Shown here piece after piece: positions 15,398-23,514 of a DNA stretch of 58,214 nt. The stretch covers positions 1-58,214 of the forward strand of contig CAZTSG010000004.1 in assembly GCA_964616835.1 (NCBI GenBank). Reading direction: 5' to 3'. Position 1 is the stretch's first letter. Every line of letters begins with the position of its first letter. This DNA comes from JAAOZP01 sp964616835. GTDB taxonomy: Archaea > Thermoproteota > EX4484-205 > JAAOZP01. Under the pieces are notes generated by a model. The model did not search any database and was not told the DNA's origin. It saw only the letters and a program-made list of their open reading frames with translations. The position numbers and the translations under genes are program-made.

Positions 15398-17188
15398 TTA
15401 CTGTTCAACGCTCGGCTCAACCTCTAGTATCCTCGACTCATCCTGAACCTTCTGAACCACTATTATGTGCGCGTCTTTAATTGGAGGAGGGGTTCCGGGG
15501 GTTATGCAGAGGTAAGCTACCCCCGGGTTCTCCTTAACAACCTCCGAGAGTATTTGGAAAAACCTCTTTCTCATGAGCGGGTCCATGTGAACATCCAGCT
15601 CGTCTATTCCACGTATGCTCGATTTTACCAATGATTGAAGAGCCATGAGGAAGGAAACTACTGTAGCACTTCTTTCCCCGCCGCTCTGAGTATAGACGTT
15701 GAACTCCGTCAAGGGGCCGCCGCCGAAGCCGACGAATATTACGAGTCCAGCGTTATCAATATCTTCCATGTTCATTAGGCGCAGGTCTCCGGTTCCCCCC
15801 ATGGTCTCCATGTTCTTCTTAAAATTCTCGTTTATCTTCTCAACTACCTCAACGATCTTCCTTCTCCATATTTCCATTCTCTCCTTAAGCTCGGCTTCAG
15901 CAGCCATCCTGTTTTCGACAACCATCTTAACCTTCTGCTCAAGGTCACTGTACACTTTAAGATAATTGTTGTAGAATTCCTCAGCGTTCTCTGAAACCGT
16001 GCCGAGGGAAGCTATTTGGATAACGCAGTCGTTAATCCTCTTCTCTATAACGTCGGGTGGCTCAACCTCCCTGGGGGCTTCGCCCTCTAATTGACTCTTA
16101 ACTTCATTAATCTTAGTGTCGATTGATTTCAGCTTCTCCTCTAGGCGGCGGCGCTCAGCCTCAAGCTCTCTCAATCTGTATTTCACTACCTCAGCCCTAA
16201 CGTTCAGCTTAACGTACTTCCTTATCAGCCTAGTTATCTCCTCGTCGAGCCTACTATACTCGTCGATGAGGCTTTCAACATCAGCCTTGCCCTCCGAGGC
16301 CTTGAAGAAAATGCCTTTCAGCTTCATCCTAGCCTTGTTCAGACTGTTCCAAACCTTCTCACTCTTCTCCAAGTTCCTCGATGCAATCTGATTGCCTCTG
16401 CTAATCCTCTCCCCGATCTTAGAAATCTTCTCCTGAATCCTCAGCCTCTCACCATTAAGCTGGTTGAAAACACTCCATTTGAAGAGCCTGTTCAACTCCG
16501 CGTGAAGCGCTTGAAGCTCCCTTCTCTTAACGAGCTTCTCATACTCTGTTCTCCACATTTCCAGCGTCTCCCGGGCCTCGTTCAAGAGGGTTTCAACAGC
16601 CTTCTCCTCGCTAACTATCTTGCTCAACTTCTCCTGGGAGGCCTTTATGTTGTCCCTTAAGCCGGAGAGGCCGACAGCACCCTCTACAAGCCTAAGCTTC
16701 TCGGAAGGATCTAGAGATGCGAATTCCTCAATCATGTACTGATGCATTATTATGAGCATGTTCGAAGGATCTATGCCGAAGAGTGAAAGAATCTCGTCAA
16801 CCTCCATTTTAGTAGCAGGGTTATAGTTTATCTGGCTCCAGTACTCACCGTCCCTCCTCAAGTACCTGGTTATGACGAGCTCGTCAGACCTTACGAAGGG
16901 CACAGGTCTCTTTCCATCATTGCCCGGGGAATTGTCGAAAATCAGTGTTACTCTAGCAATGTCCTCCCCAATCCTTATTAAATCGCTCAGTTTCTCAGCC
17001 CTGCCGCTACGCGACAGGCCGAGGCCGACTGAAATACCCCATAGAATCGAAGACTTGCCGGAACCGTTCGGGCCCAGAATCAGATTAAGTCCAGGGCGAA
17101 TAGCTATGTTACTGTAGCGATAGCTCATGAAATTCTCTAGTATGACGGCTTTCAAACGAATGCTTTTCTCCTGCTCCGCTGCCTCCAC
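15398..17188 (-). CDS. Short Smc5-like SMC-family ATPase
   Basis: This 596-residue ABC-type SMC protein has Walker A GPNGSGKS (39-46), a Q-loop followed by HQYMIEEFASLDP (149-161), signature QSGGERS (501-507) and Walker B GIDEL (D529, E530). Three details are those of eukaryotic Smc5. LGLSRSGRAEKLSDLIRIG follows Walker A. EEFASL follows the Q-loop. Walker B is followed by HMDP and then AYLCITPG (558-565), matching Smc5 'MDP-x-x-E/KR' and 'QYF-x-ITPK'. There is no CxxC zinc hook, so it is not Rad50. The coiled coil (~165-460) is only about a third of a normal Smc5 arm and shows no obvious hinge. Its partners are probably the kleisin- and MAGE-like genes downstream on the same strand. Confidence 0.78.
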   Translation of the reverse strand: MEAAEQEKSIRLKAVILENFMSYRYSNIAIRPGLNLILGPNGSGKSSILWGISVGLGLSRSGRAEKLSDLIRIGEDIARVTLIFDNSPGNDGKRPVPFVRSDELVITRYLRRDGEYWSQINYNPATKMEVDEILSLFGIDPSNMLIIMHQYMIEEFASLDPSEKLRLVEGAVGLSGLRDNIKASQEKLSKIVSEEKAVETLLNEARETLEMWRTEYEKLVKRRELQALHAELNRLFKWSVFNQLNGERLRIQEKISKIGERISRGNQIASRNLEKSEKVWNSLNKARMKLKGIFFKASEGKADVESLIDEYSRLDEEITRLIRKYVKLNVRAEVVKYRLRELEAERRRLEEKLKSIDTKINEVKSQLEGEAPREVEPPDVIEKRINDCVIQIASLGTVSENAEEFYNNYLKVYSDLEQKVKMVVENRMAAEAELKERMEIWRRKIVEVVEKINENFKKNMETMGGTGDLRLMNMEDIDNAGLVIFVGFGGGPLTEFNVYTQSGGERSATVVSFLMALQSLVKSSIRGIDELDVHMDPLMRKRFFQILSEVVKENPGVAYLCITPGTPPPIKDAHIIVVQKVQDESRILEVEPSVEQ

Positions 17189-17327
17189 CAGTGCTTAGGG
17201 TCTTCGAAGGCTTAGATAAGAGTTTTTCAGCATCGCATCTAAATGTTGGAAGCCTATCCCACGCTTCAACGCATAATCATCCATCGGAAAAAACGGTTAA
17301 AAGCCGATTATTGTTTTTTAGTGGAAG

Positions 17328-18026
17328 ATGGTTACTGCGGGCAAGATATTCAGGCTCGACGAATACTTGGCTCAAAGCGAGATTGCTCAGAGGCTTAAGG
17401 GGTATAGGGTAGAGACCCCCCTCGAAGGCTCTGACCTCGCGCTCGTTACCGAGGTGGTTGAGCTTAAGGCTTCTCAAAACATGCTGGAGGGAGTTTTGAG
17501 CAGGGATGTCCCCATCACGCTGAGGAGAAGAGATAAGACTGAAATCGCCATCAAGACTGTTGACTCCGTGTTCAGCTTCGTATTCCGCAAGAAGAGGGTT
17601 TTCCTCATAGTTTTGGAGAAGAAGCCTGTTGCCAACATGGTTGCCAACATGTTCAGCCAAATAATATTTCTTAAAAGCGGGAAGATAGTTGAAGCAAGGA
17701 TCTCCCCGAAAGTCATGCTAGAATATCATAATGCTAATAGCGACGCTGCTAAAGTTGTTTTCTTCGACAATGTCGACATACCTAACATTGAGAAACTATC
17801 CTTATACGGGCCTTCGCTGGCCAACACCAGTCTTTTCTCAGAGTATTTGAAGCACGGGGACATATGGTATGTAGTGATTTCCCACCGTAAATCGGGCTAC
17901 GTTGCCGGCATTACTAGGGATAGCGTAGTAACTATTTTCAGCAGGATCGACCCAGTTACATTCATAAGGTTCTCCGTCGAGGAAATTATTCCACTAATTG
18001 AAGAATCCGAGTCCTCTAAGACGTAG
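17328..18026 (+). CDS. Unrecognised archaeal protein divergent from the Smc5-like gene
   Basis: This 232-residue soluble protein has no motif I can assign. It begins MVTAGKIFRLDEYLAQSEIAQRL and contains a beta-rich core (RVFLIVLEKKPVANMVANMF ... GKIVEARISPKVMLEY). The second half (HGDIWYVVISHRKSGYVAGITRDSVVTIF) also looks like strands, possibly a repeated fold. It is transcribed away from the Smc5-like gene across a 139-base gap, so the two could share regulatory DNA. A short tail overlaps the pyrE 3' end by 11 bases. A link to the SMC module is only positional. Confidence 0.6.
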   Translation: MVTAGKIFRLDEYLAQSEIAQRLKGYRVETPLEGSDLALVTEVVELKASQNMLEGVLSRDVPITLRRRDKTEIAIKTVDSVFSFVFRKKRVFLIVLEKKPVANMVANMFSQIIFLKSGKIVEARISPKVMLEYHNANSDAAKVVFFDNVDIPNIEKLSLYGPSLANTSLFSEYLKHGDIWYVVISHRKSGYVAGITRDSVVTIFSRIDPVTFIRFSVEEIIPLIEESESSKT

Positions 18027-18606
18027 ATATGAGGGCTTCGTATTCGCTTTCCGTCAGAGCATCAAGCTTCCTCAAGCTCTCAACAAGTTTTCTAAACTCG
18101 AAAACATAGTGGAGCTCCACTCCTTTCTTCCTAAGCTTTTCAGCAGCTTTCTTACTCTGGCACACTATTACTACCGCGTCCTCGACAACTCCCCCCTCCG
18201 ATACGATCTTGTCAACAGCCTTCGAAACCTGCCTGCCCGTTGAAACGAAGTCGTCTATGATAAGCACTTTATCACCTATCTTGAACAACCCCTCTACAGA
18301 CTTTGCTTTCCCCTCCCTTAGGAGTAGCATCGGCTTACCGGTCTTGATGGAGACGTAGGAGGCATAGGGTATTCCAGCCAACGGGACCCCTAGGACAGAA
18401 TTAAACTTCTCAACCCCCACCTCTTTCCTAACCACCTCAACAATTCTCCTCGCAACCCTACTGAAAACCCTAGGGTTGCTGAGGATGACTGTTAAATCGA
18501 GTACGTAAGGCTGTAGAATACCCTCGTCCGTTTTTTCAGGCCATATGAGGAACCCTCCTGCTTGAACAAGGCTTTTAGCAACCAGGTCAACTAAGCTTGT
18601 AGACAA
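18016..18606 (-). CDS. pyrE: Orotate phosphoribosyltransferase-like enzyme
   Basis: This 196-residue type I phosphoribosyltransferase carries the PRPP-binding motif VLIIDDFVSTG (about residues 113-123) and the pyrophosphate loop region VLGVPLAGIPYASYVS. KPMLLLREGKAK provides the flexible-loop lysines of orotate phosphoribosyltransferases. PyrE makes orotidine monophosphate from orotate and PRPP in pyrimidine synthesis. Some archaeal PyrE-like proteins (GfcR) instead regulate transcription, but they carry an N-terminal helix-turn-helix that is missing here. It overlaps the upstream metallo-beta-lactamase-like gene by 20 bases. Confidence 0.8.
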   Translation of the reverse strand: MSTSLVDLVAKSLVQAGGFLIWPEKTDEGILQPYVLDLTVILSNPRVFSRVARRIVEVVRKEVGVEKFNSVLGVPLAGIPYASYVSIKTGKPMLLLREGKAKSVEGLFKIGDKVLIIDDFVSTGRQVSKAVDKIVSEGGVVEDAVVIVCQSKKAAEKLRKKGVELHYVFEFRKLVESLRKLDALTESEYEALISTS

Positions 18607-19267
18607 AGGGCTTCCCTACTTCGAGTATTGCAAGCTCCGTCTTTAAGCCTTTCTTCTTAGCAATCCGCTGAATATCCTTCACACTCCCCCCATGGCAGGG
18701 GATTATCAGCTTAGATTCAGCATTGCTCGCAGACTCTAAGAATGATGCGATACTAGCCTTGGGGTTGAAACCTATTGGTAGGAAAGTGATATCAGGCTTC
18801 TCCTCCTTAGTTATCTTGCTCAAAGTCTTCGATATCAAGGATTGGCCCGTCTGGAAAAGCTTACAGCCGTTTTCAAGAGTTATCATGTATGTTACTGGTG
18901 TCGATGCCTCACGGTTTTCACTGGGGTATGATTTTATAATTAGGCCCTCACTAACTAGGAGCTTATTGGGTGTCGCTGGAAGAAGCATTTCTTTAGGTAG
19001 CTGGGACCGGAGTATTCTGTAGCTCGTCTCGTCCGCGATTATTTTCCCTATCTTCTTAAGGCAGTGTAGCTCCATTATCACGTTCTCATCGAAACTCTCC
19101 GGCTGCTCATCTGTTATCAGAACATAATCCAGCGGTTCAACGCTGTTAACATCTATCTCTGAAGGGTTTGTGAGAAGCCTCTGGGTTTGCGTAACGATGT
19201 AAACGCAGGAATACTTGTTTAACCTGGTCAACACGACTTCAGATTTGCTTGGTTTTATAATGCTCAA
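18587..19267 (-). CDS. Degenerate metallo-beta-lactamase-fold protein
   Basis: This 226-residue protein reads like an UlaG/UPF0173-type metallo-beta-lactamase fold. It has an N-terminal lane of strands (YVLITDEQPESFDENVIMEL), the mid-strand MITLENGCKLFQTGQSL, then DITFLPIGFNP and IIPCHGGS, which correspond to late metal-binding strands. The HxHxDH metal motif is absent; the expected place reads ITDEQPESFD. The protein is therefore probably not a canonical hydrolase, and may be regulatory or use fewer metals. Translational overlap with pyrE (20 bases) implies coexpression. Confidence 0.5.
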   Translation of the reverse strand: MSIIKPSKSEVVLTRLNKYSCVYIVTQTQRLLTNPSEIDVNSVEPLDYVLITDEQPESFDENVIMELHCLKKIGKIIADETSYRILRSQLPKEMLLPATPNKLLVSEGLIIKSYPSENREASTPVTYMITLENGCKLFQTGQSLISKTLSKITKEEKPDITFLPIGFNPKASIASFLESASNAESKLIIPCHGGSVKDIQRIAKKKGLKTELAILEVGKPFVYKLS

Positions 19268-19341
19268 ACCCTTGCTGGTCTATCGAGTTCTTTTTAAAAG
19301 GGCTAATAAGCGTTTCTAATTTTTATGGCTGTGAAAGCCTT

Positions 19342-20682
19342 TTAAACTCTGCCAATCTCCCTGTGCAGCCTCTCGTGAAACACCCTTACTCTACTCCTCC
19401 ACTCCCTAAACCCTTCAACGGAGGGGTAGTTGACGTAAAGCTGCCTGAAATCCTCCATGAGCTGAGCAGTCTTGTTAAGCCTCGCTAAGAACCATGGCTT
19501 ACCGATGCCGGCGAAGAACCTCGAGGCTTTCTCAGTAATGTTAAGCCTCAGCTTCTCTCCCATGCTTGTCTTCAAAAGGTCTTCGCTCTTAATAAGACCC
19601 TGTGCCAGACCGTAGTTTATCAGCTCGTTGTTCAGACTCTGCAGGAATATTCTGAAGACGTCTAAGGCCGCCTGCTTAGCACCGTATTTATTCATGTATT
19701 GAGCGTTGAAGCCCCATAGCGCAGCCTCGTCTTCACGACCATTCTCCAAGGCCTCGGCGATAACCTTGGCTGCAAGGAAGCCCCCAGTCATGGAGGAGCC
19801 TATGCCGCCACCGTGCACAGGGTTAATCATGAAGGCAGCATCACCCACGGCAATGAAGCCGTTCCACACCGCTGAGTCTATTGGCCTCCTCGCAGGAACT
19901 ATTCCGCCCCCTCTGTGTATGACCCTTCTGATTTTCCCTTTCAAGCATGGCAGTTTCTCAACCCATTTCTCGAAAAGAAGCTTGGGGTTAGCGGCGTTTC
20001 TAACAACGCCCAGACCAGCGTTTACTCTGTTCTCACCCTCTGGGAAAATCCAGAAATAACCACCCGGAGCATCCTCCATGTCTAAGTATATCGTTGGCAA
20101 CGGGGGCGTTGTTTCTGTTTCCAGTATCTCTCTGTAGCAAACAAGCGTCTCGTCGTCGTTAAGCTCTTGGTCGAAGCCGAGGGCCGCAAGGTTTTTAGAG
20201 AGAACCCTAGAGCTCCCTGTAGCGTCCACAGTCACCCTAGCATAAACCTCATCCTTGGAACCGTCCTTGAGGTTGAGGAGCCTAACCCCTTTCACAAACC
20301 CGTCTTGCATGATCAGACCGGTAGCATGCATCTCCGACTTAAACTCGCACCCCGAGTCCAGTGCAAGCTTGAGGAGGAATTGGCCAAATTCAACTCTGTT
20401 CAAGGCGTATGCACTTAACCCCTCTGCCACTATGCTGAGACGACTCTTCATGTCTGGAGAGTATATCTCTATCCCAGGGTATGTGGCGAAATAAGATTCC
20501 TTAGGCAGGCTTAGACCAAGCCTCTCCACATGGTGGGATCCCAAGGCGTCTCCGCAAACCTTGTCGCCAACTCTATTCGCCGGTAACCTATCCACCAACA
20601 GTACTTTAAGCCCTTTTTTCGCAGCCTCCCTAGCCAGTGTTGCACCAGCCACGCCGGAGCCTGCTACACACACGTCGTACAA
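19342..20682 (-). CDS. Geranylgeranyl reductase-family flavoprotein
   Basis: This 446-residue FAD-dependent oxidoreductase has the dinucleotide-binding loop VAGSGVAGATLAREA (6-20), VDRLPANRVGDKVCGDALG, which resembles the substrate-site cysteine stretch of geranylgeranyl reductases, and the second FAD motif GDAAFMINPVHGGGIGSSM. Archaeal members saturate the isoprenoid chains of membrane lipids. The whole length is consistent with the family. It fits a lipid pathway that also includes the cis-prenyltransferase at 30.2 kb, though the two are not clustered. Its promoter region is shared with the divergent trm1 gene. Confidence 0.88.
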   Translation of the reverse strand: MYDVCVAGSGVAGATLAREAAKKGLKVLLVDRLPANRVGDKVCGDALGSHHVERLGLSLPKESYFATYPGIEIYSPDMKSRLSIVAEGLSAYALNRVEFGQFLLKLALDSGCEFKSEMHATGLIMQDGFVKGVRLLNLKDGSKDEVYARVTVDATGSSRVLSKNLAALGFDQELNDDETLVCYREILETETTPPLPTIYLDMEDAPGGYFWIFPEGENRVNAGLGVVRNAANPKLLFEKWVEKLPCLKGKIRRVIHRGGGIVPARRPIDSAVWNGFIAVGDAAFMINPVHGGGIGSSMTGGFLAAKVIAEALENGREDEAALWGFNAQYMNKYGAKQAALDVFRIFLQSLNNELINYGLAQGLIKSEDLLKTSMGEKLRLNITEKASRFFAGIGKPWFLARLNKTAQLMEDFRQLYVNYPSVEGFREWRSRVRVFHERLHREIGRV

Positions 20683-20766
20683 CCCGAGCTTCAGACTACC
20701 TGGCAGAATAAAAAAGTTTCCTAACAGTTTTAAGGCAGCTCAATTAATAAAGGGCAGGAAAAGAGT

Positions 20767-21945
20767 TTGAGGAAACTGGATTTTGAAACAGTTACGGTTA
20801 GAGAGGGGAAAGCAGAGATAATCGTACCGAAGCCGGATTACTACAGGGTTTCCCCGAATGAATATGTGCCGTCGAAAGCACCAGTATTCTACAATCCCTT
20901 GATGAAGGAGAACAGAGATTTGACTATTGCTGTCGCAAGCATAATGAGGAAGGAAATCGGTCGCAAGCTTGTTTTCGGCGACTCTATGGCGGGAGTGGGC
21001 GTCAGGTCGATAAGAGTACTTTTAGAAGCGGGTTGGGATGAGGCCTATTTGAACGATAATAGTGAAAGAGCTTTTGCAAGCATGGTTTTAAATCTAGAGA
21101 AAAACAGTCTGGTTGGAAAGGCGCATCCATCTAAAATCGATGCGAATCTTTTTCACGCGGAGCACTCTTCCACTGGCACTAGGTTCGACATGCTTGACAT
21201 AGATCCCTTCGGAACACCCATTAGATTCCTAGATACTGGTGTCCGAGCAGTTAAACACGGTGCTCTCATAAGTATTACTGCCACAGACACGGCTAACCTC
21301 TTCGGAGTCCAGAGGAGGGCCGCTAAGATACTTTACGGAGTTAATGTTTTAAAAACAGGGTTCATGAGGGAAGTAGGGATCAGGGTTCTGCTCAAGGCTC
21401 TTGGAGAGGCCGCTGCTAGAAGCGAAAGGGGAATAGAGCCCATAATATCCGTTGCCAGCAGGCATTATGTGAAGATAATCGCAAGAGTTTTAAAAGGCAG
21501 GAAGCACGCTTTCCAAACAGCCTCGAAGATCAACTTTCTCAAATTAAGAAAGGCGAATGGCATCTATGAACCGATGGGCCCAATAGATCCTTCGGAGGCG
21601 CGAGTGGATGATTCCTGTATTCTAATAGGCCCCCTGTATGTCGGCAAGGTTTTTTCCAAGAATTGGGTTGAGAAAATAGCTGTGGAAAGGGTTGAGAAAA
21701 ACTGGCTGGATGAAAAGATTTCTAAGATCACTAACAGTCTCCTCTCAGACGATCAGGAGACAATAGGAGGTTTTGACTTGGTAGGCTTGGCATCTAGCCT
21801 CCGTATAGCTCCTCCGAGCATCAGGATCATCATCGACAAACTTTTAGAAAAAGGGTTCCAAGCCTGCAGAAGCGGTTTTGATGCAAATTGCATTAAGACG
21901 GATGCGAAACTAGATGATTTGATAAAAGTTGTTAAGAGCCTTTGA
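20767..21945 (+). CDS. trm1: tRNA (guanine26-N2)-dimethyltransferase
   Basis: This 392-residue Trm1 makes N2,N2-dimethylguanosine at position 26 of tRNA. Signatures are VFYNPLMKENRDLTIAV near the start, FGDSMAGVGVRSIRVLLEAG (SAM motif I), and DIDPFGTPIRFLDTGVRAVKHGALISITATDTANLFG, the catalytic DPFG strand plus following motif. The C-terminal domain is complete. Translation starts at TTG. The reading frame converges on rlmE with a 14-base overlap. Identity is secure; the exact specificity for G26 versus G10 is family inference. Confidence 0.92.
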   Translation: MRKLDFETVTVREGKAEIIVPKPDYYRVSPNEYVPSKAPVFYNPLMKENRDLTIAVASIMRKEIGRKLVFGDSMAGVGVRSIRVLLEAGWDEAYLNDNSERAFASMVLNLEKNSLVGKAHPSKIDANLFHAEHSSTGTRFDMLDIDPFGTPIRFLDTGVRAVKHGALISITATDTANLFGVQRRAAKILYGVNVLKTGFMREVGIRVLLKALGEAAARSERGIEPIISVASRHYVKIIARVLKGRKHAFQTASKINFLKLRKANGIYEPMGPIDPSEARVDDSCILIGPLYVGKVFSKNWVEKIAVERVEKNWLDEKISKITNSLLSDDQETIGGFDLVGLASSLRIAPPSIRIIIDKLLEKGFQACRSGFDANCIKTDAKLDDLIKVVKSL

Positions 21946-22549
21946 AAAACCTTGCAACAAGATAATATTCAGAACTTCCCTTTCGAGAAGCCTTTGGCTT
22001 AAATCTCTTCACAAACTTAAACATTTTGAACACCTTTCTGTCGACTCTGCGAGCATACTGTCCTTCGAAAACCTTTATGACTAAACAACCGCCTTTTCTC
22101 AAAAGATCCTTCAAAAGGGCAATAACCCTCTCCACCATTTCTATCTGTCTCGCGTGATCGATTTCATAAACGCCTGACATATTTGGAGAAAGGTCTGAGA
22201 GGATAACGTCAAATTTACCCCCGGATATTCTCATCACCCTATTTGTGAAATCCTCGTCGAAAACATTGAGAACAAGTGTCTTAACATTCTCCAACTCCAA
22301 ATCTTTAACAGGCTTCAAGTCCACGCCTAGAACCATACCCGAGTCCCCGACGTGTTGAGAAGCCACTTGAAGCCACCCCCCAGGGGCGCAACCTATGTCC
22401 AGTACATTATCGCCTGGTCTTATAATCCTATACTTGTCGATTATTTGCTTAAGCTTGAAGGATGCTCTACTGCGATAGCCCTCTTTCTTAGAGAGGAGAA
22501 AATACGGGTCATTCCTCCTCTCGTGCAACCAACGCCTCTTTGACTTCAA
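21932..22549 (-). CDS. rlmE: RrmJ/FtsJ-family 2'-O-methyltransferase
   Basis: This 205-residue Rossmann methyltransferase has the K-D-K-E tetrad layout of RrmJ. It opens with RRWLHERRNDPYFLLSKKEGYRSRASFKLKQI, continues with VLDIGCAPGGWLQVA (SAM motif I), VILSDLSPNMSGVYEIDHARQ (catalytic Asp) and GGCLVIKVFEG (Lys and Glu). In archaea this family methylates 23S rRNA or tRNA ribose. It lies 3' to the TFE-beta gene and overlaps it by 41 bases, so the two are probably cotranscribed. The substrate RNA cannot be read from sequence. Confidence 0.9.
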   Translation of the reverse strand: MKSKRRWLHERRNDPYFLLSKKEGYRSRASFKLKQIIDKYRIIRPGDNVLDIGCAPGGWLQVASQHVGDSGMVLGVDLKPVKDLELENVKTLVLNVFDEDFTNRVMRISGGKFDVILSDLSPNMSGVYEIDHARQIEMVERVIALLKDLLRKGGCLVIKVFEGQYARRVDRKVFKMFKFVKRFKPKASRKGSSEYYLVARFFKGS

Positions 22550-22937
22550 CCTCAGTGCCTCCGGGCTCTATCGTGAGCACCCATTTATCCAGCAGTTCGC
22601 AACGCTCCGGGCTTACGACGGAGCCCGAGGCGCAGCCCCTGTTAAAGTACTGGCAGGAGAAGCAAGGCGAGCCTTTCAGAGAATCTATCTTGGGTATTTT
22701 CCGGGTCGAGTAAAGCTTGTAAGTCCACCTCTCCTTGTGTAAAACTTTCTCCCTTTTTATAAGGCCCCATGATTCTAATTTCAAACATATTCTGGAGCCT
22801 TCTCTACTCGATATATTGAGCATCTTGTACAGGTCTGTCTGAACAATACCGTCCTTAGACCGCATTATTATGTTAAGGACCTTACCCTCCAACCTATATC
22901 TTCTCGAGGCTTTTCTGACCACCGGAGTTTTCACCAC
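22509..22937 (-). CDS. Transcription factor E beta subunit (RPC34-like, Fe-S winged helix)
   Basis: This 142-residue protein has one winged-helix domain (residues ~17-75, IVQTDLYKMLNISSREGSRICLKLESWGLIKREK). It ends in four cysteines with spacing C92-x2-C95-x6-C102-x10-C113, followed by a tryptophan-bearing strand. That pattern (C-x-x-C ... GC ... SP-x-x-C) matches the C-terminal iron-sulfur site of eukaryotic RPC34/RPC6 and crenarchaeal TFE-beta, which helps RNA polymerase open promoters together with TFE-alpha. It is grouped with gar1, srp19 and eS8, a core RNA gene block. A generic MarR-like regulator would lack these cysteines. Confidence 0.8.
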   Translation of the reverse strand: MVKTPVVRKASRRYRLEGKVLNIIMRSKDGIVQTDLYKMLNISSREGSRICLKLESWGLIKREKVLHKERWTYKLYSTRKIPKIDSLKGSPCFSCQYFNRGCASGSVVSPERCELLDKWVLTIEPGGTEVEVKEALVAREEE

Positions 22938-22987
22938 TTAGTAAAAGCGTTCAAAAGCTATAAAGGTTTCTAAGGCTTTATTACATT

Positions 22988-23221
22988 TCACCTTTTACTC
23001 GGCTTAAAAAACAAGACATCTCCTCTCTTAAGACCCTTAACCCCCTTTCTTAAAACGATTACTGCGTAAGGCTCCTTGACGGGGCCTATCACGTCAGCAA
23101 CGTTTCCCACAGGCTTCCTCGAACCGTCTAAGACGGTAGAGCCGAGGCTAACCAAGCCTTCCAGCTTTACTACAGCGATTCTCCCGTTAACAATATTTTC
23201 AACAATCCCTTTACGCTTCAA
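22988..23221 (-). CDS. gar1: H/ACA ribonucleoprotein protein Gar1
   Basis: This 77-residue protein is the size and pattern of archaeal Gar1, a small six-strand beta barrel that binds Cbf5 in pseudouridylation complexes. Seen are GLVSLGSTVLDGSRKPVGNVADVIGPVKEPYAVI, which is the Gar1 core (G-x-x-V-G-x-V-x-D-x-x-G-P-V). It overlaps the upstream srp19 by four bases. Together with the H/ACA-type machinery implied here, guide RNAs are likely elsewhere in the genome. Confidence 0.9.
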   Translation of the reverse strand: MKRKGIVENIVNGRIAVVKLEGLVSLGSTVLDGSRKPVGNVADVIGPVKEPYAVIVLRKGVKGLKRGDVLFFKPSKR

Positions 23222-23514
23222 CTTCCTGCACCCTTAAGGATTTTACTGATTTCTTGGATGAGACTTCTCTTACTCAAACCGTTACAGAATACGATTACCC
23301 TACCTGATTTAATGTTGCTCATCCTAGGATAGGCTTTCTCCGCTTCTATCATCGTCCTGAAACCAAGCTTGTCGCAAGCCTCTTTAATCCTGATTAAACT
23401 TGGAGAGCTTACTGAAAGGCTTTTCGGGACACGTCTTCCATCTTTACGCGAGAGTTTCAAATCAAAATATTGAGGGTAAATCGCTACGTAGCGATCTTTT
23501 GAAATCTTTTTCAT
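23218..23514 (-). CDS. srp19: Signal recognition particle 19 kDa protein
   Basis: This 98-residue protein begins in the SRP19 manner: YVAIYPQYFDLKLSRKDGRRVPKSLSVSSPSLIRIKEACDKLG, with the YP-x-Y strand and the GRR-x-P turn that contacts 7S RNA. SRP19 binds the two helix tips of the SRP RNA and primes SRP54 loading. Length is normal for archaea. It overlaps both neighbours by four bases, in a TFE-beta/gar1/srp19/eS8 run. Confidence 0.92.
   Translation of the reverse strand: MKKISKDRYVAIYPQYFDLKLSRKDGRRVPKSLSVSSPSLIRIKEACDKLGFRTMIEAEKAYPRMSNIKSGRVIVFCNGLSKRSLIQEISKILKGAGS

Noticed and set aside
15398..17188. Rad50 as identity of the short SMC ATPase
   Set aside because: No CxxC zinc hook, no mre11 neighbour, and the post-Walker-B HMDP...ITPG pattern is Smc5-like.
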